From NCBI RefSeq assembly GCF_000411135.1, contig NZ_KE150262.1:1214824-1278823 (forward strand): a stretch of 64,000 bases of DNA, read 5' to 3'. Positions 15,961 to 25,054 of this stretch are shown here, one piece after another. Both the position numbers and the translations under genes were made by a program. Origin of the DNA: Actinotignum schaalii FB123-CNA-2. GTDB taxonomy: Bacteria; Actinomycetota; Actinomycetes; Actinomycetales; Actinomycetaceae. Under the pieces are notes generated by a model that made no database searches, was not told the origin of the DNA, and saw only the letters and a program-made list of their open reading frames with translations. Position 1 is the stretch's first letter. Every line of letters begins with the position of its first letter.

Positions 15961-16000
15961 CACGTACTTTCACGCACTTTCATGTACTTTCACGTACTCA
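15961..16000 (+). repeat. Four tandem 10-bp repeats upstream of parE
   Basis: CACGTACTTT, CACGCACTTT, CATGTACTTT, CACGTACTCA in direct succession. The period is one helical turn, so a protein could contact each unit on the same DNA face. Confidence 0.8.
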
Positions 16001-16019
16001 CACGCGCGCCGCGGCGGCT

Positions 16020-16043
16020 CGCGAACAACCGTTCGCGTAAACT
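16020..16043 (+). promoter_or_regulatory. LexA/SOS-type box abutting the parE -10 element
   Basis: CGAAC-AACC-GTTCG (16022-16035) matches the Gram-positive SOS box CGAAC-N4-GTTCG exactly, and the palindrome extends to 7-bp arms at 16020-16037. TAAACT follows at 16038-16043, then 6 nt and GTG 16050. A repressor bound here would cover the promoter. Confidence 0.65.
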
Positions 16044-16049
16044 ACCGGT

Positions 16050-18173
16050 GTGTCAACTTCCGAAGAATACTCAGCTCGTCATCTCCAAGTTCTCGAAGGC
16101 CTGGAAGCCGTGCGCAAACGCCCCGGCATGTACATCGGCTCCACGGATTCACGCGGACTCATGCACTGCCTCTGGGAAATCATCGACAACGGCATCGACG
16201 AAGCGCTGGAAGGATTCGCTACCCATATCACCGTCACCCTGTACGCCGACGGTTCGGTTGAGGTAACCGACGACGGCCGCGGTGTCCCCGTGGATACCGT
16301 CCCCGGGGTGGGACTTTCCGGAGTGGAAGTTGTGTATACCCGCCTGCATGCCGGCGGGAAATTCGGAGGCGGATCCTATTCCGCCTCGGGCGGCCTCCAC
16401 GGCGTGGGTGCCTCGGTGGTCAATGCCCTCTCCGCCCGCATGGACGTGAAAGTCCGGCGCGGCGGCAAGATCTACCAAATGCAATTCAAGCGCGGGGAAC
16501 CCGGGCGTTTCCAGGACGGCGCCCAGTCCTCCCCGGAAGCACCTTTCGAAGCCTTCACCCACGGCAGCGAACTCGATATAGTCGGAAAAGTCGCGAAGAA
16601 AAACACCGGAACATCCGTGCGCTACTGGGCTGACCCCCAGATTTTCCTGGCCGAAGCAGAATTCTCCTATGACCTGCTCACCGAACGGGTACGCCAATCC
16701 GCGTTCCTGGTGCCCGGCCTGACCATCACCATTCGTGATGAACGCGGCCTGGCGGGCACCCCGGGGGAGAACGGCCCCCACGAGGAAGTGTTCCACTACG
16801 AGGGCGGCGTCGTCGATTTTGCGGACTACCTGGCCACCGATCCGGCCCTCACCGCTACCATGCACCTCACGGGCAGCGAAACCTTCACCGAAAACGTGCA
16901 GGTCCTCGACCCGGAAAGCGGGCATTTGCGCGCCCAGGAAGTTGAACGCACCTGCGAAGTGGATGTGGCCCTGCGCTGGGGGACCGGATATGACACCACC
17001 ACCGAATCCTTTGTGAACATTATTCGCACGCCCGGGGGAGGTGCGCACCAGAGCGGCTTCGAACAGGGCGTGGTGAAAACCCTGCGGGCCCTGATCGACA
17101 CCAATTCGCGGCGCCTCAAGCTCACCGCCAAAGACGCCAAAATCGAAAAAGACGATATTTTGGCCGGGATGACCGCGGTTGTCACGGTCCGGTTAGCCGA
17201 ACCCCAATTCGAGGGGCAAACGAAGGAGATCCTGGGGACTGCGGCAGTGCGCCCCATTGTGGCGCGCGTCGTCGCCGCACAACTCCACAGTATCCTGGCG
17301 TCCACGAAACGCGACCAAAAAACCGAAACCTCCAGGCTCCTGGAAAAAATCGTGGCGGAAATGCGCGCGCGGGTGGCCGCGCGCGTCCACAAGGAAATCT
17401 CGCGGCGCAAAAACGCGCTCGAAAATTCCACTCTGCCCGCCAAGCTCGCCGATTGCCGCAGCGATGATATTGAGCACACCGAACTTTTTATCGTCGAGGG
17501 AGATTCGGCGCTGGGCACCGCGAAGTTGGCGCGTTCCTCGGAGTTCCAGGCCCTGCTACCCATCCGTGGGAAAATCCTCAACGTGCAGCGCGCCTCGCCC
17601 GCCGATATTCTGCGCAACCAGGAAGTTTCTTCCATTATTCAGGTGGTCGGGGCCGGTTCCGGGCGCACTTTTGACCTCGCGGCGGCGCGGTACGGGAAAA
17701 TTATTATGATGACGGATGCGGACGTGGACGGCGCCCATATCCGCACCCTGCTGCTCACGCTTTTCTTCCGCTATATGCGTCCCCTCGTGGAAGCCGGGCG
17801 GGTTTTCGCGGCGGTGCCGCCACTGCACCGCATCGAGGTGGCCGGGCGTGGCGGGAAAAAGGGCTCGTATATTTATACCTATTCCGAAGAAGAATTGCAT
17901 CGGGAACTCAAGAAGCTCGAACGCGCCGGGAAAAGCTATAAGGAACCCATCCAGCGTTACAAGGGCCTGGGGGAGATGGACGCGCACCAGCTCGCTGAAA
18001 CAACCATGGATCCGGCCCACCGCACCCTGCGGCGTATCCGCATCGAGGACGAAGCTGCGCTGCGGGAAGCCGAGTCCGTTTTTGAAGTATTGATGGGTAA
18101 CGAGGTGGCCCCGCGTCGCGAATTTATTGTCGAGGGCGCTGACGATATCTCCTACGACAAGATCGATGCCTAA
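16050..18173 (+). CDS. parE: DNA topoisomerase IV / second gyrase, subunit B (ParE)
   Basis: 707 aa. GHKL ATPase: EIIDNGIDEA (Glu43, Asn47), DDGRGVPVD, GLHGVGASVVNAL. Transducer domain in the middle. TOPRIM: EGDSALGTAKLARSS and metal-binding DADVDGAHI. It forms an ATP-driven type IIA topoisomerase with the ParC encoded at 19352-21784, for decatenation or relaxation. Actinobacterial gyrase itself would lie elsewhere, which I infer from the ParE/ParC pairing here. GTG 16050 is set 6 nt after TAAACT. The promoter overlaps an SOS-type box. Confidence 0.92.
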   Translation: MSTSEEYSARHLQVLEGLEAVRKRPGMYIGSTDSRGLMHCLWEIIDNGIDEALEGFATHITVTLYADGSVEVTDDGRGVPVDTVPGVGLSGVEVVYTRLHAGGKFGGGSYSASGGLHGVGASVVNALSARMDVKVRRGGKIYQMQFKRGEPGRFQDGAQSSPEAPFEAFTHGSELDIVGKVAKKNTGTSVRYWADPQIFLAEAEFSYDLLTERVRQSAFLVPGLTITIRDERGLAGTPGENGPHEEVFHYEGGVVDFADYLATDPALTATMHLTGSETFTENVQVLDPESGHLRAQEVERTCEVDVALRWGTGYDTTTESFVNIIRTPGGGAHQSGFEQGVVKTLRALIDTNSRRLKLTAKDAKIEKDDILAGMTAVVTVRLAEPQFEGQTKEILGTAAVRPIVARVVAAQLHSILASTKRDQKTETSRLLEKIVAEMRARVAARVHKEISRRKNALENSTLPAKLADCRSDDIEHTELFIVEGDSALGTAKLARSSEFQALLPIRGKILNVQRASPADILRNQEVSSIIQVVGAGSGRTFDLAAARYGKIIMMTDADVDGAHIRTLLLTLFFRYMRPLVEAGRVFAAVPPLHRIEVAGRGGKKGSYIYTYSEEELHRELKKLERAGKSYKEPIQRYKGLGEMDAHQLAETTMDPAHRTLRRIRIEDEAALREAESVFEVLMGNEVAPRREFIVEGADDISYDKIDA

Positions 18174-18194
18174 GATTCCGGGCCCGCGCTTCGC

Positions 18195-18200
18195 TACACT
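18195..18200 (+). promoter_or_regulatory. -10 element of the GNAT gene
   Basis: TACACT, 28 bp before ATG 18229, followed by a strong AAAGGAGG ribosome site in a short leader. Confidence 0.4.
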
Positions 18201-18228
18201 TGAGAGTCATACCCGTAAAGGAGGGCTC

Positions 18229-19263
18229 ATGGGTAACGGCGCGATACGGTGGAGCGATCTCACAGCGGCGGATGGCCGCGCGATTTTCACGCTGCTGGAT
18301 ACTCACCAAAGCACCGTGAACTCCAGCTTCCGCACCTCACGCGAAGAAATCGATCTCATGTTTGAGCCCTCGGTTCCGCATAGTGTTTTTGGGTGGTACG
18401 ACGACGCAGTACCGGTCCGGCGCCTTCTTGCTTTCGGTATCGTGCGCCTGTACGATGCCCGCACCGCGCATCCCACGGTTACCCTTTCAGCTAGTGTGCA
18501 CCCCGGGCTGAGCCCGGAGCTGCGCGAACAGGCAGCTCGCGGGGTGCTCGCCGAACAATTGCGCCGGGCTCCGGCCCTGGCGGCCGGAACCCTGCACCCC
18601 GTGGCCGTGGCGAATGTGGAAAGTTGGGATCCGGAACGGGGGAGGGCCCTGGCGGCTGCCGGCTTCACCGACCGGCTCTCCTATCTGCAAATGCGCCGGC
18701 CGCTCACGCGTGGGCCGCTGCCCCTACCGCCTTCCGCGCATGCTGAGAACAATGGGGTGGAGTTAGTTCCTCTCACACCCGATTGGGACGACGCCGCGCT
18801 TCTTGCCCACAATTCTTTTTACGCAGATAAATTGAATTATCCGATTTACACCCGGGAGCAGTGGCGTATTGAATGCGCTTTTATGCGCCGGGAATGGAGT
18901 TTCCTGGCGGTGGATACCCGCGGGGATCGCCCCCGGGTACTCGGGTGCATTATGACCGCCGCCTATGAGCAGGACTGGCCCGGCCTGGGATTCTGTGAGG
19001 GCTATGTTGATGAGCTCGCGGTGCGGGCGGAAAGCCCGGACGGGGTCAATGCCCGCCTGCTGGCTGCCAGTATTGCCGCCCAGGCGGAGAGCGGCATGGA
19101 TGCCACCACGTTGGATCTCACCGTCCACTACGAGCCGGACGGTACCTGCCTGACCCCCGACAGTGCGGCGCGCCTGAGCCTGTATGAAAGCTTCGGCTTC
19201 GAAGTCACCGAACGCACCCGGGTAGTGCACCACCCGCTTCCGGATCTGCCGGCGCGCTCGTAA
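18229..19263 (+). CDS. GNAT-family N-acetyltransferase, tandem-domain
   Basis: 344 aa, long enough for two GNAT folds. The C-terminal half has the clearer acetyl-CoA pattern (FCEGYVDELAVRAES, then ESFGFEVTERTRVVHH); the N-terminal half looks degenerate. Mycothiol synthase MshD has a similar two-domain plan, but I see nothing that identifies the substrate. ATG 18229 has a near-perfect AAAGGAGG 4-5 nt upstream and is preferred to in-frame ATGs overlapping the parE end. It lies between parE and parC but has its own promoter and is probably unrelated to topoisomerase function. Confidence 0.78.
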   Translation: MGNGAIRWSDLTAADGRAIFTLLDTHQSTVNSSFRTSREEIDLMFEPSVPHSVFGWYDDAVPVRRLLAFGIVRLYDARTAHPTVTLSASVHPGLSPELREQAARGVLAEQLRRAPALAAGTLHPVAVANVESWDPERGRALAAAGFTDRLSYLQMRRPLTRGPLPLPPSAHAENNGVELVPLTPDWDDAALLAHNSFYADKLNYPIYTREQWRIECAFMRREWSFLAVDTRGDRPRVLGCIMTAAYEQDWPGLGFCEGYVDELAVRAESPDGVNARLLAASIAAQAESGMDATTLDLTVHYEPDGTCLTPDSAARLSLYESFGFEVTERTRVVHHPLPDLPARS

Positions 19264-19351
19264 GGAGCCGCGTTCCGCTGTGGCGCGCGGTGCCTAGCTG
19301 CGTGCGAAAGCACGTGCACCAAGGCGGCCGCGTCGCGTCGTGCCTGCGTGG

Positions 19352-21784
19352 CTAGCTTCCGATAGCGGTAACCGGGATCGTCAGGGCACTGCCCGAAGCA
19401 TCCCGCTTCTCTTCAACCTCGGGTAGCTCAACCGGCTGGCCGGAGGCCGTGATGGCGCGCAGTGGCTCCGGGCCGATAGCGGCCAGTGCCACAACATTTT
19501 CTCCGCGCAGGAAACGCTGGGCGCGCACCCCGCCCGTACCCCGGCCTTTTGCCGGGAAACGATCCAGGGGCGTGACCTTGGCACTACCCGGTTCGGTACC
19601 GGGGAGGGCCTGCGCATTCGAGGCAATCGTGACCACCAGGGAACCGGCAAGATCATCACCGGGCACCACCCCGAGGGCAATGACCTGGGCACCTTCCGCG
19701 CAGCGAATCCCGGCAATACCCTGACCGGCCCGGCCCTGCGGGCGCACCAATGATGCCTCAAAGCGCAATAACTGCGCATCGCTCGTGATAAGAACCACCT
19801 GGTCGGTATCGCGGGCCAGCGCGCAGCCCACCACGCTATCGCCTTCCGCCAGGGTAATGACCTCCCAGCTCTCCTTATTCGGGTACGCGCCGTTCACCCG
19901 CTTAATCCGCCCGTGCGCGGTGGCCAAGGTGAGCACCGGATCACCCTCGGCGGCGGTAAGCGGGGCCAGCCCGATGACACGCTCCCCGGAATCTAGAGAA
20001 ATCAGATCCACTACGGGGGTGCCACCGGCCAGCGAGGGAGCCCCCGCGGTATCCGGAAGTGCGGGGACAGTAAGTACATCCAGGTCGATCATGCGCCCGT
20101 GGCTCGTCACCACGCCGATATGCCCGCGGGCCGTGGCAGCAACCCGCGAAATAATCGCATCGTGGGCCCGGCGCGGGCCGCCGCGCTCGGGAGCATCGCC
20201 GCTTGCGGTGCGCGCCACCAGCCCCGTTCCCGAGAGCAGCACCCAGGTCGGATCATCGGAGACCTCCAGGGGGAGAGCTTGCGGTGCCGCGGCGCTGGCC
20301 GCTCCGTCTGATTCCAGCAGCACGGTGCGCCGCGGAGTACCGAATTGCTGGGCCACCTCCGTCATCTCAGTCGCCACTACCTCCCGCAAACGTTCGGGCG
20401 ACCCCAAGATTTCTTCCAGCTCCGCGATGGTGCGCTCCAACTCCTCGCGGCGCCCTTCCAGCTCAATTTGGGAGTACTTCGTGAGGCGGCGCAGCCGCAG
20501 CTCCAAAATATAATCAGCCTGAGCCTCGGACAGATCAAAAATAGCCATGAGCCGCTCGCGGGCCGCCGCGGTATCATCCGAAGAACGAATAACCGCGATC
20601 ACCTCATCAATATTGAGGACGGCAATAAGTAGGCCCTCCACCAGGTGTAAATCAGATTGCGCGGCCCGTAAACGATGCTCACTGCGCCGGCGCGTCACCG
20701 TGATGCGGTGCTTAATCCACACCCGCAGCAGTTCCAGTAGCCCCAGGGTTTGCGGCTGTCCATCAACCAAAGCCACATTATTAATCCCGAAAGAATCCTC
20801 GAGCGGGGTGTGCTGGTACAGCTGGGCGAGTACCGCTTCGGGGTGGAACCCATTTTTTACTTCGACGACGAGCCGCATGCCGTGGTGCCGGTCCGTCAGG
20901 TTTTGAACCCCGGAGACACCCTGGATTTTCTTGGCGTTAACGGCGTCCTTGAGCTTGTCAATGATCTTTTCCGGACCCACAAGATAGGGCAGTTCCGTAA
21001 TAACAATGCCGCGCTTACGGGCGCTGATTTTTTCGATGCGCGCCGTCGCCCGGGTACGGAAAATACCGCGCCCGCTTTCGTATGCTTCCCGGATGCCGTC
21101 CAAACCAATAATTTTGCCGCCTTCGGGCAGGTCCGGGCCGGGGATAAAACGCATAATATCCTCGAGGCTCGCATCCGGGTGGCGCAGCAGGTGCTTCGCC
21201 CCGTTAATAACCTCAATAAGATTATGCGGCGGAATATTGGTCGCCATTCCCACCGCGATGCCGGAAGAACCATTGACCAGCAAATTCGGGATCGCGGCCG
21301 GGAGCACCTCGGGCTGCTGGAGGGTGTTGTCATAATTGGGGACCATATCGACAACGTCCTCGTCGAGCGAGGAAATCATCGCCATGGCCGGGGCCGCTAG
21401 GCGGGCCTCGGTATAGCGCGAGGCAGCTGGCCCGTCGTCGAGCGAACCGAAATTACCGTGCCCGTCCACCAGCGGTAGCCGCATAGTGAAAGGCTGGGCG
21501 AGGCGCACCATCGCATCATAAATAGCGGTATCACCGTGGGGGTGGAGGCGTCCCATCACGTCACCCACCACGCGCGAGGACTTCACGTGCGCGCGGTCGG
21601 GGCGCAGGCCCATCTGCCCCATCTGGAAGAGAATACGGCGCTGCACCGGCTTGAGACCGTCGCGAGCATCGGGCAGAGCACGCGCGTAAATCACCGAGTA
21701 GGAATACTCGAGGAAGGAGGTGCGCATCTCCTCCGACACGTTAATATCGACGATATGTTCCGCGGGGCTCGTATTCTTGGGCAT
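19352..21784 (-). CDS. parC: DNA topoisomerase IV / second gyrase, subunit A (ParC)
   Basis: 810 aa. The breakage-reunion domain includes the catalytic Tyr124 in [10 protein letters not shown] and the quinolone-pocket region [18 protein letters not shown] coiled-coil follows (about 430-480), then a C-terminal beta-pinwheel with six GRI/GR-like blades. Where GyrA has its QRRGGKG box, this protein has QGRAGQG, which favours a ParC-like role. It partners ParE; the two genes converge on the GNAT gene. ATG 21784 follows GATAAT at 6 nt. Unlike parE, its promoter shows no SOS box. Confidence 0.92.
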   Translation of the reverse strand: MPKNTSPAEHIVDINVSEEMRTSFLEYSYSVIYARALPDARDGLKPVQRRILFQMGQMGLRPDRAHVKSSRVVGDVMGRLHPHGDTAIYDAMVRLAQPFTMRLPLVDGHGNFGSLDDGPAASRYTEARLAAPAMAMISSLDEDVVDMVPNYDNTLQQPEVLPAAIPNLLVNGSSGIAVGMATNIPPHNLIEVINGAKHLLRHPDASLEDIMRFIPGPDLPEGGKIIGLDGIREAYESGRGIFRTRATARIEKISARKRGIVITELPYLVGPEKIIDKLKDAVNAKKIQGVSGVQNLTDRHHGMRLVVEVKNGFHPEAVLAQLYQHTPLEDSFGINNVALVDGQPQTLGLLELLRVWIKHRITVTRRRSEHRLRAAQSDLHLVEGLLIAVLNIDEVIAVIRSSDDTAAARERLMAIFDLSEAQADYILELRLRRLTKYSQIELEGRREELERTIAELEEILGSPERLREVVATEMTEVAQQFGTPRRTVLLESDGAASAAAPQALPLEVSDDPTWVLLSGTGLVARTASGDAPERGGPRRAHDAIISRVAATARGHIGVVTSHGRMIDLDVLTVPALPDTAGAPSLAGGTPVVDLISLDSGERVIGLAPLTAAEGDPVLTLATAHGRIKRVNGAYPNKESWEVITLAEGDSVVGCALARDTDQVVLITSDAQLLRFEASLVRPQGRAGQGIAGIRCAEGAQVIALGVVPGDDLAGSLVVTIASNAQALPGTEPGSAKVTPLDRFPAKGRGTGGVRAQRFLRGENVVALAAIGPEPLRAITASGQPVELPEVEEKRDASGSALTIPVTAIGS

Positions 21785-21790
21785 TGCTCA

Positions 21791-21796
21791 ATTATC
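21791..21796 (-). promoter_or_regulatory. -10 element of parC (leaderless type)
   Basis: GATAAT on the minus strand, 6 nt before ATG 21784. Confidence 0.45.
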
Positions 21797-21848
21797 CCGC
21801 TTTTTGGCCGCGCGCGGGGCGGCGGCACAGGAGTGTCGGGGCGGAAAG

Positions 21849-21854
21849 TAGACT
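21849..21854 (+). promoter_or_regulatory. -10 element of the phosphatase-like gene (leaderless type)
   Basis: TAGACT followed by 7 nt and ATG 21862. Confidence 0.45.
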
Positions 21855-21861
21855 GAGAGGC

Positions 21862-23082
21862 ATGACTGAGCTTCCTGTGTTGCCCGGGGCGCGCTCCCTG
21901 CGTGCCGTCTTGGGCGAATGTTTAGCCGCCTGCGGGATGCTGCCCGAAACGGAAAACCCGGCGGCTGAAACGGAACGGGTGGATGGCCCCACAGCGGGCC
22001 GGGCGAGCGTGCCACATACGCGGGGGGAGGGAGTGCCTGATACGCAGCGGGCGAGCGTGCTGGACTTGCCGCCGGCCAGCCGGGTCTGCCTCGTCCTCGT
22101 GGACGGCCTGGGGGCGGAAAACCTGGCGGCGCGCATCGGCCACGCACCCACCCTGCGTGCCTTGACCGCGCGCGAACCACTCACTTCCACGGCGCCGTCC
22201 ACCACCGCCGCCGCCCTCACCACCCTGGGTACCGGGGCGCTTCCCGGGCGCACCTCGATGCTGTCCTACTCCCTGCGTTCCCCGCGTACCGGCCGTAATT
22301 TCTCCCTGATTAGCTGGGATGATAGCGGGCTCGACCCGGAAGAATGGCAGCCGGTGCCCACCTGGGCGCAGCGCCTGGAAGCCGCCCGCCCCGGCACGGC
22401 CACGCAGCTGGGTGCCATCCAGGATCCGGACCACATCGGCTCGGGGCTAACCCGGGCCGCCTGGCGCGGCTTTACCGCGATCGGGGGGCCGGCCCTCGAT
22501 GACCGGGTCCACCTAGCCGCCCGGTTCCTGCGCGAGGGTGGGCGTTTCGCCTACCTGTACTGGGGGGAAGTTGATCACCGCGGGCACCGCTGGGGAGCCA
22601 CCAGTGAGGAATGGACCATGGCGCTCGAAGATTTGGACGCCGGTATCCGCCTGCTCACCCGGCTGCTGCCCCCGGATACTCTGCTGGTCCTCACCGCTGA
22701 TCACGGCATGGTTGATCCGAGTGAACGCATCGATGTAGCTACCACGCCGGCCCTGAGCGAAGGCGTGGACCTATATTCGGGCGAAGAACGCGCGGTGCAT
22801 CTCTACACCCGGGAACCGGAAAAAGTGGCGGCGCGCTGGCGGGACTACCTCGGGGACCGATCCTGGGTGTACACCAAAGAAGAAGCAATCGCGACCGGCA
22901 TGTTCGGGCCGGTCACCGCGCAGGCACGCGAAGCTATGGGGGATGTGCTCGCTTTCCAGCGTGGCCACCTGAGCGTGGTCCACACCGGGCAGATGCAGCC
23001 GGGGGCCACCTTTATGCGCGGGGTCCACGGTTCGCTTACCCCCACGGAGATGCTTATTCCCCTGCTCCTGGAGCTCAAGTAG
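21862..23082 (+). CDS. Alkaline phosphatase superfamily / nucleotide pyrophosphatase-like protein
   Basis: 406 aa. The metal-site pattern of the superfamily is visible: LVDGLGAENL near the start (metal Asp), a Thr-rich segment LTSTAPSTTAAAL carrying the likely nucleophile, YWGEVDHRGHRWG, and VLTADHGMVD. The C-terminus VHGSLTPTEMLIPLLL is also typical. The family hydrolyses phosphate mono- or diesters such as nucleotide sugars; the substrate is unknown. No signal peptide is seen. Starts with ATG 21862 from the TAGACT-N7 spacing. Divergent from parC and convergent with sepH. Confidence 0.85.
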   Translation: MTELPVLPGARSLRAVLGECLAACGMLPETENPAAETERVDGPTAGRASVPHTRGEGVPDTQRASVLDLPPASRVCLVLVDGLGAENLAARIGHAPTLRALTAREPLTSTAPSTTAAALTTLGTGALPGRTSMLSYSLRSPRTGRNFSLISWDDSGLDPEEWQPVPTWAQRLEAARPGTATQLGAIQDPDHIGSGLTRAAWRGFTAIGGPALDDRVHLAARFLREGGRFAYLYWGEVDHRGHRWGATSEEWTMALEDLDAGIRLLTRLLPPDTLLVLTADHGMVDPSERIDVATTPALSEGVDLYSGEERAVHLYTREPEKVAARWRDYLGDRSWVYTKEEAIATGMFGPVTAQAREAMGDVLAFQRGHLSVVHTGQMQPGATFMRGVHGSLTPTEMLIPLLLELK

Positions 23083-23124
23083 CGCCGGAATGCGTAGCGG
23101 TGCGCGCGCTCGCGGGTACGCGTG

Positions 23125-23142
23125 GTGCTAGCACGCTAGCAC
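23125..23142. terminator. Hairpin between phosphatase-like gene and sepH
   Basis: Perfect inverted repeat GTGCTAGC-AC-GCTAGCAC between two convergent genes. No T-tract on either side. Confidence 0.4.
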
Positions 23143-23157
23143 GGGCGCCCGCCCAAG

Positions 23158-24405
23158 CTAGTCTTTTTTACCGAAGACAATCTCATCCCAGGACGGCATG
23201 GTCGGCCGATCGGTGCGCTTGCGCCCGCGCCGTGCATCGGTAGCTGCCTGTGCTGTTTTCTCTGGCGCACTTGCCGGCGCGGTTTTTTCGGCAGCCGGCA
23301 CGCTAGCCGAGGCAGCGCCAGCCGCACCGCTCGCCTCAGTTGAGGCATCGGACGGTCCGCCATCGGCATCGGAGTCAGCACCCGCACCAGAAACCGTGCC
23401 CGCGGCTGAGCCAGCGGCCCCACTCTCATCTGAAACGGAAGCCGGGCGGAGCACCGGGGTCTGGGTGAGTTCCTCGGGCTCCAGCAGCGCTCGCTGGCCG
23501 GGTAGCTGCCCCTCGCGTGAGGGTAGGGAAACGATGGTGGCCGGAGCCCGCAGCTCCTCCTCATCTTCGGGAGCCCGATGTGCCCCGTCCCATTCATTGG
23601 GATCGATATCATGATCGGCATCCGGCATGGGGCGTGACTTACCCCGCTGGGAATCAAGCGAGGCCAGCACTTCATCAATAGAGGCGCGCGCCGGGGGAGT
23701 GTCCGTCGCGCTCGGGAGGGCAGCGGGGGAGGCCGGCACCGCGGCGGGAACCGCCGCGGGCGGCGTCGTACCGGAAAAAACAGGATCCGCAGCTCCCGGC
23801 ACCACCGCGGGAGTGTGATCCGGGCGCCACGGGCCCGCATCTGCCGTGAGGGAAGTTTCCGACAGCCACGAGGCCTCATCATTACGGGCCTGAAGAGTAT
23901 GGCGATCCGTATCAATAAACCAGCGGGCCTCGTGCTCGCGCCCGGCGGACACGAAGTGCACAATCAGCGCCCAGGGCTGCCCGGCCTCACGCACCGCATC
24001 CCAGGTGATCGAGGCGGTATCCACATCGCGGGCAACAAGTCGGGATGTGACGAGTTCTTCAACTGTGAAACCGCCCACGTCGCGCCCGAGAGTGTAGTTA
24101 CGGGCCTGCGCGGCGGTGTAGTTACGTTCGGCAATAATGGGATACGCCAGGGCGGAGATGCGTGAGGGAGGTAGCGCGGCCATCTCGGAAATATCGTCCA
24201 CGCTGCGGCCGGCACGCACGAGAGCTTGGATTTCACGCGGCCCCATCGGGGTGATCTCCTCATCGGGAGTGCTGGGATGGGGATCCTTGCGCAGGGCAGC
24301 ACGCAGATCATCGGTGACGGGCAGCAGATAGCGATTGCCCTCCTCATCGTTGAGCGTGAGGTTGTGACCGTCGGGTTGCAAGCCGAGCAGCTCCAGCTTT
24401 TTCAT
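23158..24405 (-). CDS. sepH: Septation protein SepH
   Basis: 415 aa. The N-terminus (MKKLELLGLQPDGHNLTLNDEEG) and conserved DUF3071 region with a helix-turn-helix (IQALVRAGRSVDDISEMAALPPSRI) match SepH, which stimulates FtsZ assembly at division sites in Streptomyces and mycobacteria. The rest is a long Ala/Pro/Glu-rich disordered region ending in a short conserved tail (RPTMPSWDEIVFGKKD). ATG 24405, eight codons inside the longest frame, is chosen because AAGGGA precedes it and the family begins there. DUF4193 lies divergently, as in other Actinobacteria. Confidence 0.9.
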   Translation of the reverse strand: MKKLELLGLQPDGHNLTLNDEEGNRYLLPVTDDLRAALRKDPHPSTPDEEITPMGPREIQALVRAGRSVDDISEMAALPPSRISALAYPIIAERNYTAAQARNYTLGRDVGGFTVEELVTSRLVARDVDTASITWDAVREAGQPWALIVHFVSAGREHEARWFIDTDRHTLQARNDEASWLSETSLTADAGPWRPDHTPAVVPGAADPVFSGTTPPAAVPAAVPASPAALPSATDTPPARASIDEVLASLDSQRGKSRPMPDADHDIDPNEWDGAHRAPEDEEELRAPATIVSLPSREGQLPGQRALLEPEELTQTPVLRPASVSDESGAAGSAAGTVSGAGADSDADGGPSDASTEASGAAGAASASVPAAEKTAPASAPEKTAQAATDARRGRKRTDRPTMPSWDEIVFGKKD

Positions 24406-24503
24406 CTTTTCCCTTACTCTTGGTACCACTCTTAGGGTGCCACCTCCGGGCCCGAAAAGCAGGTATTGGGCGCGGGTGTGTTTCCATGTGCCGCGCGTGC
24501 TGT

Positions 24504-24509
24504 TACACT
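24504..24509 (+). promoter_or_regulatory. Candidate -10 element upstream of the DUF4193 gene
   Basis: TACACT, giving a leader of about 115 nt that contains a small inverted repeat TCCAC-CGC-GTGGA (24592-24604) before the ribosome site. Confidence 0.35.
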
Positions 24510-24630
24510 AAGCGCGCAGTACCACCCGTCAGGACCATACGCGAGGGCGGAAAGATCCGTTTCTCGCGGGTGGACGCCGGTTCGTGCGGAATCCACCGCG
24601 TGGACCCCGGCATTTTTGGAGAGTGACTTT

Positions 24631-24930
24631 ATGGCAACAGATTACGATGCTCCGCGTAAGCAAGACGAGGAGCTCCGCGAGGATTCTTTCGAACAGCTCG
24701 CCGGGCGGCGCTCGGACCAGCAATCCGGCGCGGTTGATGAGGACGAGGTCGAAGCGGCCGAGGGCTTTGAGCTCCCCGGTGCGGACCTGTCCAATGTCGA
24801 GCTATCCGTCAATGTGATTCCGGCCCAGGATGATGAATTCACCTGCTCACAGTGCTTCCTGGTTCACCATCGCTCCCAATTGGATCACGTGGAAGACGGA
24901 CTGCCCGTCTGCGTGGATTGCGCGGGCTAA
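24631..24930 (+). CDS. DUF4193 protein with zinc-ribbon pattern
   Basis: 99 aa, the usual family length. The N-terminal half is acidic. The C-terminal half holds FTCSQCFLVHHRSQL and VCVDCAG, a CxxC...CxxC pair expected to bind zinc. The function is unknown; the family is conserved through Actinobacteria and lies near sepH and DUF3710 genes. ATG 24631 has GGAGAG 7 nt upstream. In mycobacteria a DUF3093 gene and dut separate it from the DUF3710 gene; both are missing here. Confidence 0.85.
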   Translation: MATDYDAPRKQDEELREDSFEQLAGRRSDQQSGAVDEDEVEAAEGFELPGADLSNVELSVNVIPAQDDEFTCSQCFLVHHRSQLDHVEDGLPVCVDCAG

Positions 24931-24947
24931 CTGGAAGTACGACGACG

Positions 24948-24967
24948 CCGCGGCCCTCGGGCCGCGG
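24948..24967 (+). terminator. Hairpin after the DUF4193 gene
   Basis: CCGCGGCCC-TC-GGGCCGCGG, a perfect 9-bp inverted repeat just after the stop codon; only a weak T-containing tail. Confidence 0.5.
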
Positions 24968-25010
24968 TATCTCACCACAGTGCATCTCAACACGGTGCGA
25001 CTTCCCTCAT

Positions 25011-25016
25011 TAGACT
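25011..25016 (+). promoter_or_regulatory. -10 element of the DUF3710 operon
   Basis: TAGACT, giving a leader of about 32 nt with AGGAG before ATG 25055. Confidence 0.4.
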
Positions 25017-25054
25017 AGAGGAAATGAAGGAATCGGGACGAGGAGTATAAAGCT

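Larger units (their letters stand above)
15744..16049. other. 306-bp intergenic region before parE
   Basis: It contains no convincing gene. In order it holds the DUF7455 terminator, copy 1 of an 84-bp dispersed element, a 10-bp tandem repeat, an SOS-type box and the parE -10 element. Confidence 0.8.

Noticed and set aside
15961-16000. Tandem repeats considered as a CRISPR array
   Set aside because: Units are 10 bp with no spacers and there are no cas genes in the window.
16149-17048. Roughly 300-codon frame antisense to parE
   Set aside because: Fully contained in parE, which carries complete GHKL and TOPRIM motifs in the sense frame.
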